Assembly: GCA_027488335.1 (NCBI GenBank)
Contig: JAIYBU010000154.1
Span: 1 to 64,000 of the forward strand
Reading direction: 5' to 3'
From: Cytophagaceae bacterium
GTDB taxonomy: Bacteria > Bacteroidota > Bacteroidia > Cytophagales > Spirosomataceae
Length of the DNA: 64,000 nt
How positions within the stretch are numbered: the stretch's first letter is position 1; each line of letters starts with the position of its first letter. Positions 25,599 to 33,281 of the stretch are shown in pieces. Position numbers and translations under genes: made by a program. The notes under the pieces were generated by a model that was not told the origin of the DNA, did no database searches, and saw only the letters and a list, made by a program, of their open reading frames with translations.

Positions 25599-26858
25599 TT
25601 ATACTCGAATTATAATAATATCAGATAGCTTCGTAGTATAGTTTGGCGAAAGCTTTTCTTGCTTCATTTTCCAAGTCTTTTTAGGGTCTTGCGAACCGAG
25701 TCTTATTTTTTGCTGGCCAAACATTGCATTGACTTTATCAATAGATTGCATCAATTTTTTGTGGCGTTCATCGCTGTTTTCAAAGAGATTTATTTGCGTT
25801 GTTTCTTCATCCGTGAAGTCTTGCACAATTACGCCCGCTCTTTTGTATTCATAACCTTCCCGAAAAATAATTGACAGAGCCTGCAAAGCAAAATTTGAGA
25901 TTTCGATGCTCGAATTGGTCGGAAATGGTAAATTCAGCACAATATTTCGGTTGTATTGCGGTAAATCAAGCCGATGGCGATTGGTTTGAATAAAAACCAT
26001 GACTGAATTGCAGCAAGATTTCTGCAAACGTAGCTTTTCTGCACAAGTAACTGCAAAAGTTGAGATACGTTCTTCCAAAAAATCTCGTTCAGCATGATTC
26101 CCCTCAAAAGAACGAGTAATGGCAATATTCTTTTTTTGTTGAGCTTCTTCCAAATCGAGTGTAGGTTTTCCTTCTAAATCACATTTTAGGCGTAGGCCCA
26201 CAATCGCCATGTTTTCCTGCACCCATCTATCGTCAAGCATTGTAAAATCGAGTGCTGTTTTTACGCCAATGGCCTGTAAACGCTTGGCGTGTTTGCGGCC
26301 AATTCCCCACACATCTTCTATTTTTAGCCATCTTAGGGCTTTTATCCGTTTTTCTTCGTCATCAATCAGATAAACATTATTGGTGTGTTGCGGAAATTTT
26401 TTTGCAATTCGGTTGGCTACTTTTGCCAATGATTTCGTTGGAGCAATGCCCACACTTATCGGTATGCCTGTGCCTTTAGTCACTCGGCGGTGCATGGATT
26501 CACCTGTGTGTTGAAGATTGAATCGTTCAAAGCCCTCAAATTTAATAAAAGCTTCGTCGATGCTGTAAACTTCCATTTCGGGGCTGAAATCATTCAAAAT
26601 GGTCATTACTCGTTGGCTCATATCGCCATAAAGAGTAAAATTTGCCGAGAAAACCACAATGCCATTTTGCTCGAAAAACTTTTCCCACTGATAGGCCGCT
26701 GCTCCCATCGGAACACCCAATGCTTTTGCCTCATTGCTTCGAGAAATCACGCAGCCATCGTTGTTGGAATACACAACAATAGGCTTGCCGACGAGGTTTG
26801 GCTGAAAGACTCGTTGACATGATGCGTAAAAATTATTGCAATCGACTAAGGCAAACAT
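25599..26858 (-). CDS. umuC: Y-family DNA polymerase, UmuC-like
   Basis: The 419-residue protein is a translesion polymerase. The palm motifs FALVDCNNFYASCQRVF and VYSIDEAFIKF carry the catalytic acidic residues, and IPISVGIAPTKSLAKVANRIAKK and WGIGRKHAKRLQAIGV are the thumb/HhH region. The C-terminal extension of about 60 residues after the little finger is typical of UmuC proteins that work with UmuD'. The gene overlaps umuD by one base (TGATG), so they are cotranscribed and probably translationally coupled. DNA-damage induction is expected from the family. Confidence 0.93.
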   Translation of the reverse strand: MFALVDCNNFYASCQRVFQPNLVGKPIVVYSNNDGCVISRSNEAKALGVPMGAAAYQWEKFFEQNGIVVFSANFTLYGDMSQRVMTILNDFSPEMEVYSIDEAFIKFEGFERFNLQHTGESMHRRVTKGTGIPISVGIAPTKSLAKVANRIAKKFPQHTNNVYLIDDEEKRIKALRWLKIEDVWGIGRKHAKRLQAIGVKTALDFTMLDDRWVQENMAIVGLRLKCDLEGKPTLDLEEAQQKKNIAITRSFEGNHAERDFLEERISTFAVTCAEKLRLQKSCCNSVMVFIQTNRHRLDLPQYNRNIVLNLPFPTNSSIEISNFALQALSIIFREGYEYKRAGVIVQDFTDEETTQINLFENSDERHKKLMQSIDKVNAMFGQQKIRLGSQDPKKTWKMKQEKLSPNYTTKLSDIIIIRV

Positions 26859-27304
26859 CAGAAAGATTTGATAGAAAAAGTAATGATTCCCCAGATAATA
26901 AAATCGTTTTCTTCGGTAACTTTTATAGGTTTATAATCTTCGTTTTCGGCAAGTAGCCAGCATTGTTTTTTTTCGATTCTGATTCTTTTGAGCGTAAATT
27001 CTCCATCAATAAAACAGACGGCAATTTTATTATTGATGGGTTCTAAACTTTTATCAATTATCAGAATATCGCCATCGAAAATTCCAACGTTTTTCATCGA
27101 ATGACCTTTCACAAATCCACAAAAAGTGGAAGGTTTGTTTTTGATAAGGTATTTGTTGAGGTCGATAGATAATTCCGTAAAATCAAGGGCAGGCGAAGGA
27201 AACCCCGCACTAATTCCAATATCAACAAAGGGTAATTTCAATGCTGTTTCGGCAGAAAGAGGCGTAATATCAATGGTCGAATCTTTTATTTGAATGAAAG
27301 ACAT
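26858..27304 (-). CDS. umuD: UmuD-like S24 self-cleaving protein
   Basis: The 148-residue protein aligns with E. coli UmuD with a constant offset of nine: cleavage pair Ala33-Gly34 (SAGFPSPALD) where E. coli has Cys24-Gly25, nucleophile Ser69 (KGHSMKNVG) for Ser60, and Lys106 (DGEFTLKRIRI) for Lys97. RecA-stimulated self-cleavage should convert it to the active UmuD' partner of UmuC. I chose the ATG at 27304 (MSFIQIKDS) because a -7 promoter box ends just 27 bases upstream; a longer in-frame start at 27346 would lie upstream of that box. Confidence 0.9.
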   Translation of the reverse strand: MSFIQIKDSTIDITPLSAETALKLPFVDIGISAGFPSPALDFTELSIDLNKYLIKNKPSTFCGFVKGHSMKNVGIFDGDILIIDKSLEPINNKIAVCFIDGEFTLKRIRIEKKQCWLLAENEDYKPIKVTEENDFIIWGIITFSIKSF

Positions 27305-27324
27305 AGTGCTGGTGAAAAATAAAA

Positions 27325-27338
27325 TATCTTCAAAGATA
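27325..27338 (-). promoter_or_regulatory. Promoter and perfect palindrome upstream of umuDC
   Basis: TATCTT-CA-AAGATA (27325-27338) is a perfect inverted repeat. On the minus strand its right part reads TATCTTTG (27338-27331), a consensus -7 box 27 bases before the umuD start. An operator overlapping the -7 box is the expected arrangement for a damage-induced gene, but no LexA site of this type is known to me for this group. Confidence 0.45.
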
Positions 27339-27388
27339 AGTTTCAAGTAAATGTATGAAAGATTTGAACATTTTGATTAGTAGATAAC

Positions 27389-27419
27389 AAAAAATCCAGC
27401 GAACCTCGCTGGATTTTTT
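27389..27419 (-). terminator. Intrinsic terminator after the DCC-protein gene
   Basis: AAAAAATCCAGCGA (27389-27402) pairs perfectly with TCGCTGGATTTTTT (27406-27419) around a 3-base loop. It lies 12 bases beyond the stop at 27431 and ends the cytochrome-maturation transcript on the minus strand. Confidence 0.8.
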
Positions 27420-27430
27420 GTTGGAATATC

Positions 27431-27817
27431 TTATAAAAATCTTGCTTTCAATTCAGGTGTCGGAATGCGGCAGGCATCAGTTCTACCAAAAATTCGATAA
27501 CGATTGTGAGCTACTAAATCATAAATAGGATTTCGGAGAAAAGCTGGAATGATTTTGAAAACATAAAAAATCTTCCAAATTCCATCCATTCTACGAGCTA
27601 TTTCGAGAGCGGCATCTGATTTCTGATAAACTTTATCGCCTTCAATGGCCACAATACTATCAAAATCGCTGGTTTTTAGACCATTTTTCCTGAGTAATTC
27701 TTGACCAATTTCCGATTGTAAGGCCGCAAATTTGAATATGCATTTGCTATCTCTATCAATAATGAAATTGATAGAAGCATTACAAAAATTACAAACACCA
27801 TCGAATAGAATAGTCAT
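27431..27817 (-). CDS. DCC-family (DUF393) thiol-disulfide oxidoreductase-like protein
   Basis: The 128-residue protein begins MTILFDGVCNFCNASINFIIDRD, the DxxCxxC signature that defines the DCC family, followed by FKFAALQSEIGQELLRKNGL and a C-terminal Ile/Arg-rich helix segment (YDLVAHNRYRIFGRTDACRIP). The family is a thioredoxin-like offshoot with a CxxC pair and is predicted to be redox-active. It is the last gene on the minus strand after ccmE, with a palindrome between, so it may be cotranscribed with the cytochrome c maturation genes. Its own partner is unknown. Confidence 0.85.
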   Translation of the reverse strand: MTILFDGVCNFCNASINFIIDRDSKCIFKFAALQSEIGQELLRKNGLKTSDFDSIVAIEGDKVYQKSDAALEIARRMDGIWKIFYVFKIIPAFLRNPIYDLVAHNRYRIFGRTDACRIPTPELKARFL

Positions 27818-27832
27818 AATGTTTCATGGAAG

Positions 27833-27879
27833 AAGGAAGGCTTCGGACTGGGCGTCCCCCTCAAAGCGAAGTCTTCCTT
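27833..27879. repeat. GC-rich palindrome between ccmE and the DCC gene
   Basis: AAGGAAGGCTTCG (27833-27845) faces CGAAGTCTTCCTT (27867-27879), 12 of 13 matching, with a GC-rich 21-base loop. It occupies most of the 67-base gap between two same-strand genes. The CTTCGCTT core is also present in the element inside the glycosyltransferase gene, but the two are otherwise not clearly alike. Confidence 0.5.
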
Positions 27880-27884
27880 AAATA

Positions 27885-28334
27885 TTATTTCATCGAAACC
27901 GCTTTTGCTGGTTCTTCTGCTTCCAAACCTTTTTGGTTATTGTATTTCGATGGGCATTTCAATAAAATTTGGTCAGCCTTGAAGCATTTATTCGCTAAGT
28001 CCATTTTACCAACAACTACCAATTTCTCTGATTTATCTAAATCGGTTGGTTTGGGTTGATTATACACCACTTTCGACTCATAATTTAATGAATCAATCAT
28101 AATAAACTCAAAATGATTGGGGTCAACTGAGGGTTCGTAAACCATTCCCGCAAAATTTCCCGAAGCATCTTTTTTCAAAGAACCAACCACGTGCATTGAT
28201 TTGGTACTACCTTCTTTAGCCACTTGTTCGGCTTCGCTGAAACCTACGTAAGTACTGGCATCGCCCACTGTCGAGATAATGATTGCGATTGCCACCGCAA
28301 TGATTCCGAGTGCTATGATATGTGATTTTTTCAT
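27885..28334 (-). CDS. ccmE: Cytochrome c maturation heme chaperone CcmE, Cys-type
   Basis: CcmE carries heme across the periplasm to the cytochrome c heme lyase. The 149-residue protein has one N-terminal membrane anchor (IIALGIIAVAIAIIISTVG) and an OB-fold beta-barrel (MHVVGSLKKDASGNFAGMVYE, VVYNQPKPTDL, EKLVVVGKMDLANKCFKADQILLKCPSKY). Where E. coli CcmE has the heme-binding HxxxY, this protein has C127-P-S-K-Y131, the CxxxY type reported from Desulfovibrio and archaea. It follows the ccmB, ccmC and ccmD-like genes on the minus strand. No ccmA, ccmF, ccmG or ccmH is in the window. Confidence 0.9.
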   Translation of the reverse strand: MKKSHIIALGIIAVAIAIIISTVGDASTYVGFSEAEQVAKEGSTKSMHVVGSLKKDASGNFAGMVYEPSVDPNHFEFIMIDSLNYESKVVYNQPKPTDLDKSEKLVVVGKMDLANKCFKADQILLKCPSKYNNQKGLEAEEPAKAVSMK

Positions 28335-28430
28335 ATTATTGAAAGTCCATGGTCAACCGACCATAGACAAAAGTTTTTGTTGAAAATAATGTTGCAAATT
28401 TTGTCTTATCTATCGACCGTTGACTACCGA

Positions 28431-28634
28431 CTATAGACCTTTCTCAATCTTACTTATCTTTCTATCTAACAAAACTAAGTAAGCAATAATTCCGACAAAT
28501 ACGATGGCAATTACGCCCACAACTACCCAAATTTTGCCATCGGCACGCATTTGGTCGGCCATTTGTACCTCTTCTTGAGCAAACAAATTGAACGAAGTAA
28601 GAAGTACTACTAAAAACGATATGATTTTTTTCAT
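28431..28634 (-). CDS. CcmD-like small membrane protein
   Basis: This 67-residue protein has a signal-like N-terminal hydrophobic stretch (MKKIISFLVVLLTSFNLFAQ) followed by a second hydrophobic helix (WVVVGVIAIVFVGIIAYLVLLDRKISKIEK). A single helix with a charged cytoplasmic tail next to ccmC and ccmE is the pattern of CcmD, which helps release holo-CcmE from CcmC. Sequence identity in such short proteins is weak, so the call rests on topology and position between ccmC and ccmE. Confidence 0.75.
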   Translation of the reverse strand: MKKIISFLVVLLTSFNLFAQEEVQMADQMRADGKIWVVVGVIAIVFVGIIAYLVLLDRKISKIEKGL

Positions 28635-28665
28635 TATTGTTGAAATTTAACAGTAAAACAAAGAA

Positions 28666-29325
28666 TTAGTTCGAACTCAATCGTTCGATAGCACGCAGGC
28701 GTATGCGTAAACTCGTAATCCAAACACCTAAGAGTGTCCAGCCAATAATGGCAGGGTAGAATACCATTCGCATGGCATTGTCCATGTCATATTTACCAAA
28801 GGCTGGATTTCCGCCGTTTCCTGGGTGAAGTGAATCGGTGAGTCTTGGTAAAATCCAAACTAATGGAATGAATGTAGCGAATGCAAAAATATTATAAATA
28901 GCTGATAATCTGGCTTTTCGTTGCTCATCTTCAAACGAGCTTCTCAGAATAAAATAGGCCGCATAAACCAAAAGTCCAACCTCAACGGCAATGATTTTTG
29001 GGTCTTTCGGAAGCCAATCTCCCCACGTATATTGCCCCCAAAGTGAGCCAGTTAGAAAGCCTAAAATGCCAAAAAAGATAGCCACATTGGCAAATTCGAC
29101 TGAATATTCGTCGTCTTGGATATTTCCATTACGTAAATATTTAATCGCAAACCACATCGAAGCAGTCATTAATGTCATCATTCCGAACCACAACGGCACA
29201 TGAAAATACACATTACGAATGGTTTCATTTAATATCGGTTGACGTGGAACAATTCCACCAAGCCCTTGAATAATTGTGTAGAGAAGTATGACTACACACA
29301 AAATTTTCCACCAAGTTTTTTTCAT
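28666..29325 (-). CDS. ccmC: Heme handling protein CcmC
   Basis: The 219-residue integral membrane protein has six predicted helices and the Trp-rich periplasmic loop SLWGQYTWGDWLPKDPK of heme-handling proteins. Two candidate heme-ligand histidines flank it: NVYFHVPLWFGM and DSLHPGNGGNPAFGKYDMD. CcmC presents heme to CcmE. It is encoded between ccmB and a ccmD-like gene, as in other bacteria with System I cytochrome c maturation. The short length (CcmC-like, not the longer CcsA/ResC) supports the assignment. Confidence 0.9.
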   Translation of the reverse strand: MKKTWWKILCVVILLYTIIQGLGGIVPRQPILNETIRNVYFHVPLWFGMMTLMTASMWFAIKYLRNGNIQDDEYSVEFANVAIFFGILGFLTGSLWGQYTWGDWLPKDPKIIAVEVGLLVYAAYFILRSSFEDEQRKARLSAIYNIFAFATFIPLVWILPRLTDSLHPGNGGNPAFGKYDMDNAMRMVFYPAIIGWTLLGVWITSLRIRLRAIERLSSN

Positions 29326-29407
29326 ATAAACTACTGCTCCCCAATGGGAGTTTTTTTAAGTTAGGAATATTCAAACATTCTCTAATTCAATCATTCTCTC
29401 ATTATTC

Positions 29408-30070
29408 TTAACTCCTCCACAAAAATGGAAAGAGTAAATAACTAATTGTTATTACAATGGCGTCAATTGCCAATAAAATCAAAATTTCGTCGTAACTGGT
29501 GTTCCATTCTAAGCCATCCATGGCATTTTTCGAGAGCCTAATGAGCATCGAAAGCATCGGTAAAATGACTGGAAAACTTAAAACTGCCATCAAAGTAGAA
29601 GTGTTTTCGGCTTTTGAGGCAATTCCTGCTACCATTGTTAGGGTCGAAGAAAAACCGATTGCTCCAAGTATGACGGCCGTTAGGTACATCATTAAATTTT
29701 GTACGGGGTTTCCCAAAAAAATACTATAAATAAACACGCCAATTAGCGAAAGAGTCAATAGCAAAACTATATTATAAATGATTTTTGAGAGGATAATGCC
29801 TTGTGGACTTGCCAGCGTATAATAATAAAGTTGTCGACCTGCTCGCTCTTGTGTAAAACTCTTCGTGATTGAATTAACGGCCGTAAAAAGCAAAATTATC
29901 CAAAGTAGGGTGTTCCAAATGATGGGTTCCATCCCCTTAATTTTCAGAGCAAAACTAATATAACAGACAAAAATGGTACTTACGATATAAAGAATCATGC
30001 CGTTAAGGGCGTAGCGTTGTCGCCATTCCAGTCTGATTTCTTTTTCGATAAGTGCTTTGAGTTCTTGCAT
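29408..30070 (-). CDS. ccmB: Heme exporter subunit CcmB
   Basis: CcmB is the membrane subunit of the CcmAB ABC complex that drives release of heme-loaded CcmE from CcmC. The 220-residue product opens MQELKALIEKEIRLEWRQRYALNGMILYIV, the family N-terminus, and has about six membrane helices with NSITKSFTQERAGRQLYYYTLASPQGIILSKI in the cytoplasmic segment. I chose the ATG at 30070; another ATG 15 bases upstream adds only five residues. It is the first gene of the ccm set here. The ATPase gene ccmA is not adjacent, so it must be elsewhere in the genome. Confidence 0.9.
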   Translation of the reverse strand: MQELKALIEKEIRLEWRQRYALNGMILYIVSTIFVCYISFALKIKGMEPIIWNTLLWIILLFTAVNSITKSFTQERAGRQLYYYTLASPQGIILSKIIYNIVLLLTLSLIGVFIYSIFLGNPVQNLMMYLTAVILGAIGFSSTLTMVAGIASKAENTSTLMAVLSFPVILPMLSMLIRLSKNAMDGLEWNTSYDEILILLAIDAIVITISYLLFPFLWRS

Positions 30071-30125
30071 AGTTTTGTAAAACAACCGCTTCGGCGGTCC
30101 GATTTCCGAAATTATTTGGTGTGTG

Positions 30126-30133
30126 CAAAGATA
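30126..30133 (-). promoter_or_regulatory. -7 box of the ccm operon promoter
   Basis: On the minus strand TATCTTTG followed by C (30133-30126) matches the -7 consensus, 56 bases upstream of the ccmB start. A small hairpin with an AACCGCTTCGGCGGT-type core (around 30083-30096) lies in the leader. No clear -33 box is visible. Confidence 0.5.
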
Positions 30134-30292
30134 CTACTCAAACAATTAGCTTTTTTATGATTTTTATTCTTTTTCTATATTTTTTATGTTTTAGCATTGA
30201 TATACCAACTGACGAAAATCATTTTTATTTTAGAACCAAAAAAGGTAATTTTACGTTTATTTGAAATCAGTCTAAATAAAATATTAAGTATA

Positions 30293-30520
30293 GTGCAAAC
30301 CGAAAAAACTGTTGCCGATTTAAAAGTAGGGGAGAAGGGAATTATTCATAATTTCAAAGACGACGCTATGTCATTAAAACTGCTCGAAATGGGTTGTTTA
30401 CCCGATACCGAAGTGAGTCTCGACTTTATTGCCCCTTTGGGTTGTCCTGTGGGAATTACAGTTGCGGGCTATCATCTTTCGCTGCGTAAAAGAGAAGCAG
30501 CAACGATTGTATTGAAGTAA
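30293..30520 (+). CDS. feoA: Ferrous iron transport protein FeoA
   Basis: FeoA is a small SH3-like cytoplasmic protein that supports the FeoB iron permease. The fold markers are VADLKVGEKGIIHNFKDDAMSLKLLEMGCLPDTEV and PLGCPVGITVAGYHLSLRKREAATIVL. I place the start at the GTG codon at 30293, which gives 75 residues, the usual FeoA length. A TTG at 30197 in the same frame would add 32 residues that match nothing in the family. No in-frame ATG precedes the domain. feoB follows 94 bases downstream on the same strand. Confidence 0.85.
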   Translation: MQTEKTVADLKVGEKGIIHNFKDDAMSLKLLEMGCLPDTEVSLDFIAPLGCPVGITVAGYHLSLRKREAATIVLK

Positions 30521-30593
30521 GTAAAAAATTAGACTGATAAACTTGATTTTGAAATAGTTGAGAAGAGCAGTAGTTCGTTATCATTCGACTATT

Positions 30594-30601
30594 TAATTTT
30601 G
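30594..30601 (+). promoter_or_regulatory. Candidate -7 box in front of feoB
   Basis: TAATTTTG fits TAnnTTTG, 13 bases before the feoB GTG. A TTCG (30573-30576) lies near the -33 position with one mismatch. It suggests that feoB can be transcribed separately from feoA. Confidence 0.4.
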
Positions 30602-30614
30602 AAAAGATAAATTT

Positions 30615-32723
30615 GTGAAAAATAAACAAGTTGTAGCACTTCTTGGCAATCCGAATTCTGGAAAATCATCGCTCTTTAATCAGCTTACTGGGTTGCGTCA
30701 AAAAATTGGAAATTTCCCAGGGGTAACGGTAGATAAAAAAGTAGGATTTTGTCGTTTGAGTGGAAGCATGGACGTTGAAATTCTTGACCTCCCAGGCACA
30801 TATAGTATTTACCCCAACTCGCTCGATGAGCAAGTCGTGCTTGAAGTGCTGGCTAACCCACAAAACCCCGATTACCCTGATTTAGCCGTAGTAGTGGCCG
30901 ATGCTTCAAATTTGAAGCGAAATATGCTGCTTTTTGAGCAAATCAGCGATTTGGGCGTGCCTGCAATTTTAGCACTCAATATGCTTGATGTGGCCGAAGA
31001 GTCGGGTATTTCTATCAATTCTGGCAAACTTTCAAAGATTTTGGGCATTCCAGTGGTCGAACTTAATGCTCGTGAAGGCATCGGAATTGAGGGTTTGAAG
31101 CACACAATTTTCAATCAGCTTCAACACAAAAAAACGCACATTAATCCACCAAGTTTCGATAAAAAAACAGAAACAGTTTTTGAAGAAGTCAAATCGAAAT
31201 TTGGAATTGAAAACAAATATTTAGCACTTCAATACGCTGCACAGGCTCAAAAGCTGATGTTTTTGGGCGAAAATCAACAAAAAGAGTTAGAGGAAATTGT
31301 AAAAAAACACAATTTCAATGCTGATAAATTTCAGTCGAACGAAACCATTGAGCGTTACCGAGATATTGGTGGTACGCTTTCGGAAGTAATCATTGAGGAG
31401 GGTGTTAAAAAAGAAACAATTACTGAAAAAATCGACCATATCTTGCTCCATAAAATCTGGGGATACGTGATTTTCTTGGGTATTTTATTTCTGATTTTTC
31501 AGTCAGTTTTCACAATTGCTGAAGTTCCAATGGACTTGATTGACCAAGGCGTAGCGATGATAAACGATTTTTTAAAGTCAAATCTACCTGATAATCAAAT
31601 TGTTAGCTTACTAACCGATGGTTTAATTGCGGGTATTGGTGGGGTGTTGATTTTTATTCCACAGATTGCATTTTTGTTTGCTTTCATTTCTATTCTCGAA
31701 GAATCGGGCTATATGGCTCGTGTGGTAGTTTTGATGGACAAACTCATTCGTAGATTTGGTATGAGTGGAAAATCGGTCGTACCGCTTATTTCGAGTATGG
31801 CCTGTGCGGTGCCAGCCATTATGTCGGCTCGCACGATTGGCTCATGGAAAGACCGTCTGATTACAATTATGGTTACGCCTTTGATGAGCTGCTCGGCACG
31901 TTTACCCATTTACACGATTCTGATTGCTCTCGTTGTGCCACATACAAAAGCTTTGGGTTTTTTCAATATGCAAGGTGTGGCCTTGATGGGGCTTTATTTA
32001 CTGGGTTTTTTCTCGGCATTGTTGGCAGGTTGGCTGATGAAATTTATGCTCAAGTCGAGCGAAAGAAGCTATTTTATCATGGAGCTTCCAACCTACAAAA
32101 AACCACGTTGGAAGCAAGTAGGTTTTACGATTCTGGAGAAAGTAAAAACCTTTGTTTTTGAAGCAGGAAAAGTAATTGTGGCCATTTCGATAATTTTGTG
32201 GGTATTGGCTTCGTATGGGCCAGGTGATAAAATTGAAAAGGCAGAGAAGGCAGTAATTGACCAAAATCCAACGCTCGAACAGGCACAACTTGACTCAAAA
32301 ATAGCTTCGGTGCGACTTGAAAATTCGTATGCGGGTCATTTCGGGAAATTTATCGAACCAGCTATCAAGCCACTGGGTTATGACTGGAAAATCGGTATTG
32401 CACTCATCACATCGTTTGCGGCACGAGAGGTGTTTGTTGGAACAGTTTCAACAATTTATAGCATCGGAGCTGATGCCGAAAACGAAACAACTATTAAAGA
32501 ACGCCTTAGAAATGAAGTAAATGCCGAAACTGGGCAGCCAACATTTTCAGTGGCAACCTCGTTTTCACTATTGATATTCTACGTTTTTGCCATGATGTGC
32601 ATGAGTACCTTGGCGGTAGTTTATCGAGAAACTAAAGGTTGGAAATGGCCAATCATTCAGTTGATTTATATGTCGGTTTTGGCCTATTTATCAGCATTTG
32701 CAGTGTATCAGTTTTTGAGTTGA
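30615..32723 (+). CDS. feoB: Ferrous iron permease FeoB
   Basis: The 702-residue protein imports Fe(II). Its N-terminal G domain shows G1 (LLGNPNSGKSSLFNQLTG), the switch region GNFPGVTVDKK, G3 (LDLPGTYSI) and G4 (ALNMLDVAE), followed by the helical linker. The membrane part carries two gate domains (IPQIAFLFAFISILEESGYMARVVVLMD with the family Ser/Glu features, and the PLMSCSARLPIYTIL motif) and the AAREVFVGT segment. It starts at a GTG codon; no in-frame ATG precedes the G1 motif. The FeoA gene is directly upstream. Confidence 0.95.
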   Translation: MKNKQVVALLGNPNSGKSSLFNQLTGLRQKIGNFPGVTVDKKVGFCRLSGSMDVEILDLPGTYSIYPNSLDEQVVLEVLANPQNPDYPDLAVVVADASNLKRNMLLFEQISDLGVPAILALNMLDVAEESGISINSGKLSKILGIPVVELNAREGIGIEGLKHTIFNQLQHKKTHINPPSFDKKTETVFEEVKSKFGIENKYLALQYAAQAQKLMFLGENQQKELEEIVKKHNFNADKFQSNETIERYRDIGGTLSEVIIEEGVKKETITEKIDHILLHKIWGYVIFLGILFLIFQSVFTIAEVPMDLIDQGVAMINDFLKSNLPDNQIVSLLTDGLIAGIGGVLIFIPQIAFLFAFISILEESGYMARVVVLMDKLIRRFGMSGKSVVPLISSMACAVPAIMSARTIGSWKDRLITIMVTPLMSCSARLPIYTILIALVVPHTKALGFFNMQGVALMGLYLLGFFSALLAGWLMKFMLKSSERSYFIMELPTYKKPRWKQVGFTILEKVKTFVFEAGKVIVAISIILWVLASYGPGDKIEKAEKAVIDQNPTLEQAQLDSKIASVRLENSYAGHFGKFIEPAIKPLGYDWKIGIALITSFAAREVFVGTVSTIYSIGADAENETTIKERLRNEVNAETGQPTFSVATSFSLLIFYVFAMMCMSTLAVVYRETKGWKWPIIQLIYMSVLAYLSAFAVYQFLS

Positions 32724-32847
32724 GTTAGATTTTAGACAAGAGATACGAGACAAAAGACTTTGAGTTACACTCATGTGGCCTTCTCTATTTATAAAGTATT
32801 TGTATAGAGTTTATTTATTCAACATTCATTAATTCGCTCATTAGATT

Positions 32848-33222
32848 ATGCTCGGCGTAACATCAGATAACAAATTGAAAAGATTAATTGTAGTAGGCGA
32901 TAAGATTTTGGTGAAGCCTAAAAATCCATCAGACAAAACAAATTCGGGGCTGTATTTACCCCCAACTGTTACAGAAAAAGAAGAAATTCAGAGTGGATAC
33001 GTAATTAAAGTGGGGCCTGGGTATCCGTTGCCAACTCAAACTGAAGATGAGCCGTGGAAAGAAACCGAAGAAAAAGTAAAATATATGCCTCTACAAGCCC
33101 AAGAAGGCGATTTGGCAATTTATCTCCAACGGCACGCCATTGAGGTGCAATATGAAGGCGAAAAATATGTGATTCTTCCCCAAGCGGCTATTTTGATGCT
33201 GGAGCGGTTTGAAGATTTGTAA
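32848..33222 (+). CDS. GroES-like co-chaperonin paralogue
   Basis: This 124-residue protein has the GroES beta-barrel pattern: KRLIVVGDKILVKPKNPSDKTNSGLYLPPTVTEKEEIQSGYVIKVGPGYPLP, then EGDLAIYLQRHAIEVQYEGEKYVILPQAAILMLERF. It is longer than a standard 95-residue GroES, with an insertion around residues 65-85 (TQTEDEPWKETEEKVKYMPLQ) and an N-terminal extension. No groEL is adjacent. A variant co-chaperonin working with the main GroEL elsewhere is the simplest reading. It is transcribed after feoB, but 124 bases away. Confidence 0.85.
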   Translation: MLGVTSDNKLKRLIVVGDKILVKPKNPSDKTNSGLYLPPTVTEKEEIQSGYVIKVGPGYPLPTQTEDEPWKETEEKVKYMPLQAQEGDLAIYLQRHAIEVQYEGEKYVILPQAAILMLERFEDL

Positions 33223-33223
33223 G

Positions 33224-33261
33224 AAACAAAAGAGCGATGAACATTCATCGCTCTTTTGTTT
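33224..33261. terminator. Bidirectional terminator between the GroES-like and MFS genes
   Basis: AAACAAAAGAGCGATGA (33224-33240) pairs perfectly with its complement at 33245-33261 around an ACAT loop. It lies between convergent stops at 33222 and 33282 and has A/T tracts on both sides. Confidence 0.8.
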
Positions 33262-33281
33262 TGTAAATATTATCAAAAGAC

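Noticed and set aside
27826-28059. A 77-codon plus-strand frame starting in the palindrome after ccmE
   Set aside because: It is antisense to the C-terminal half of ccmE, which has clear family motifs.
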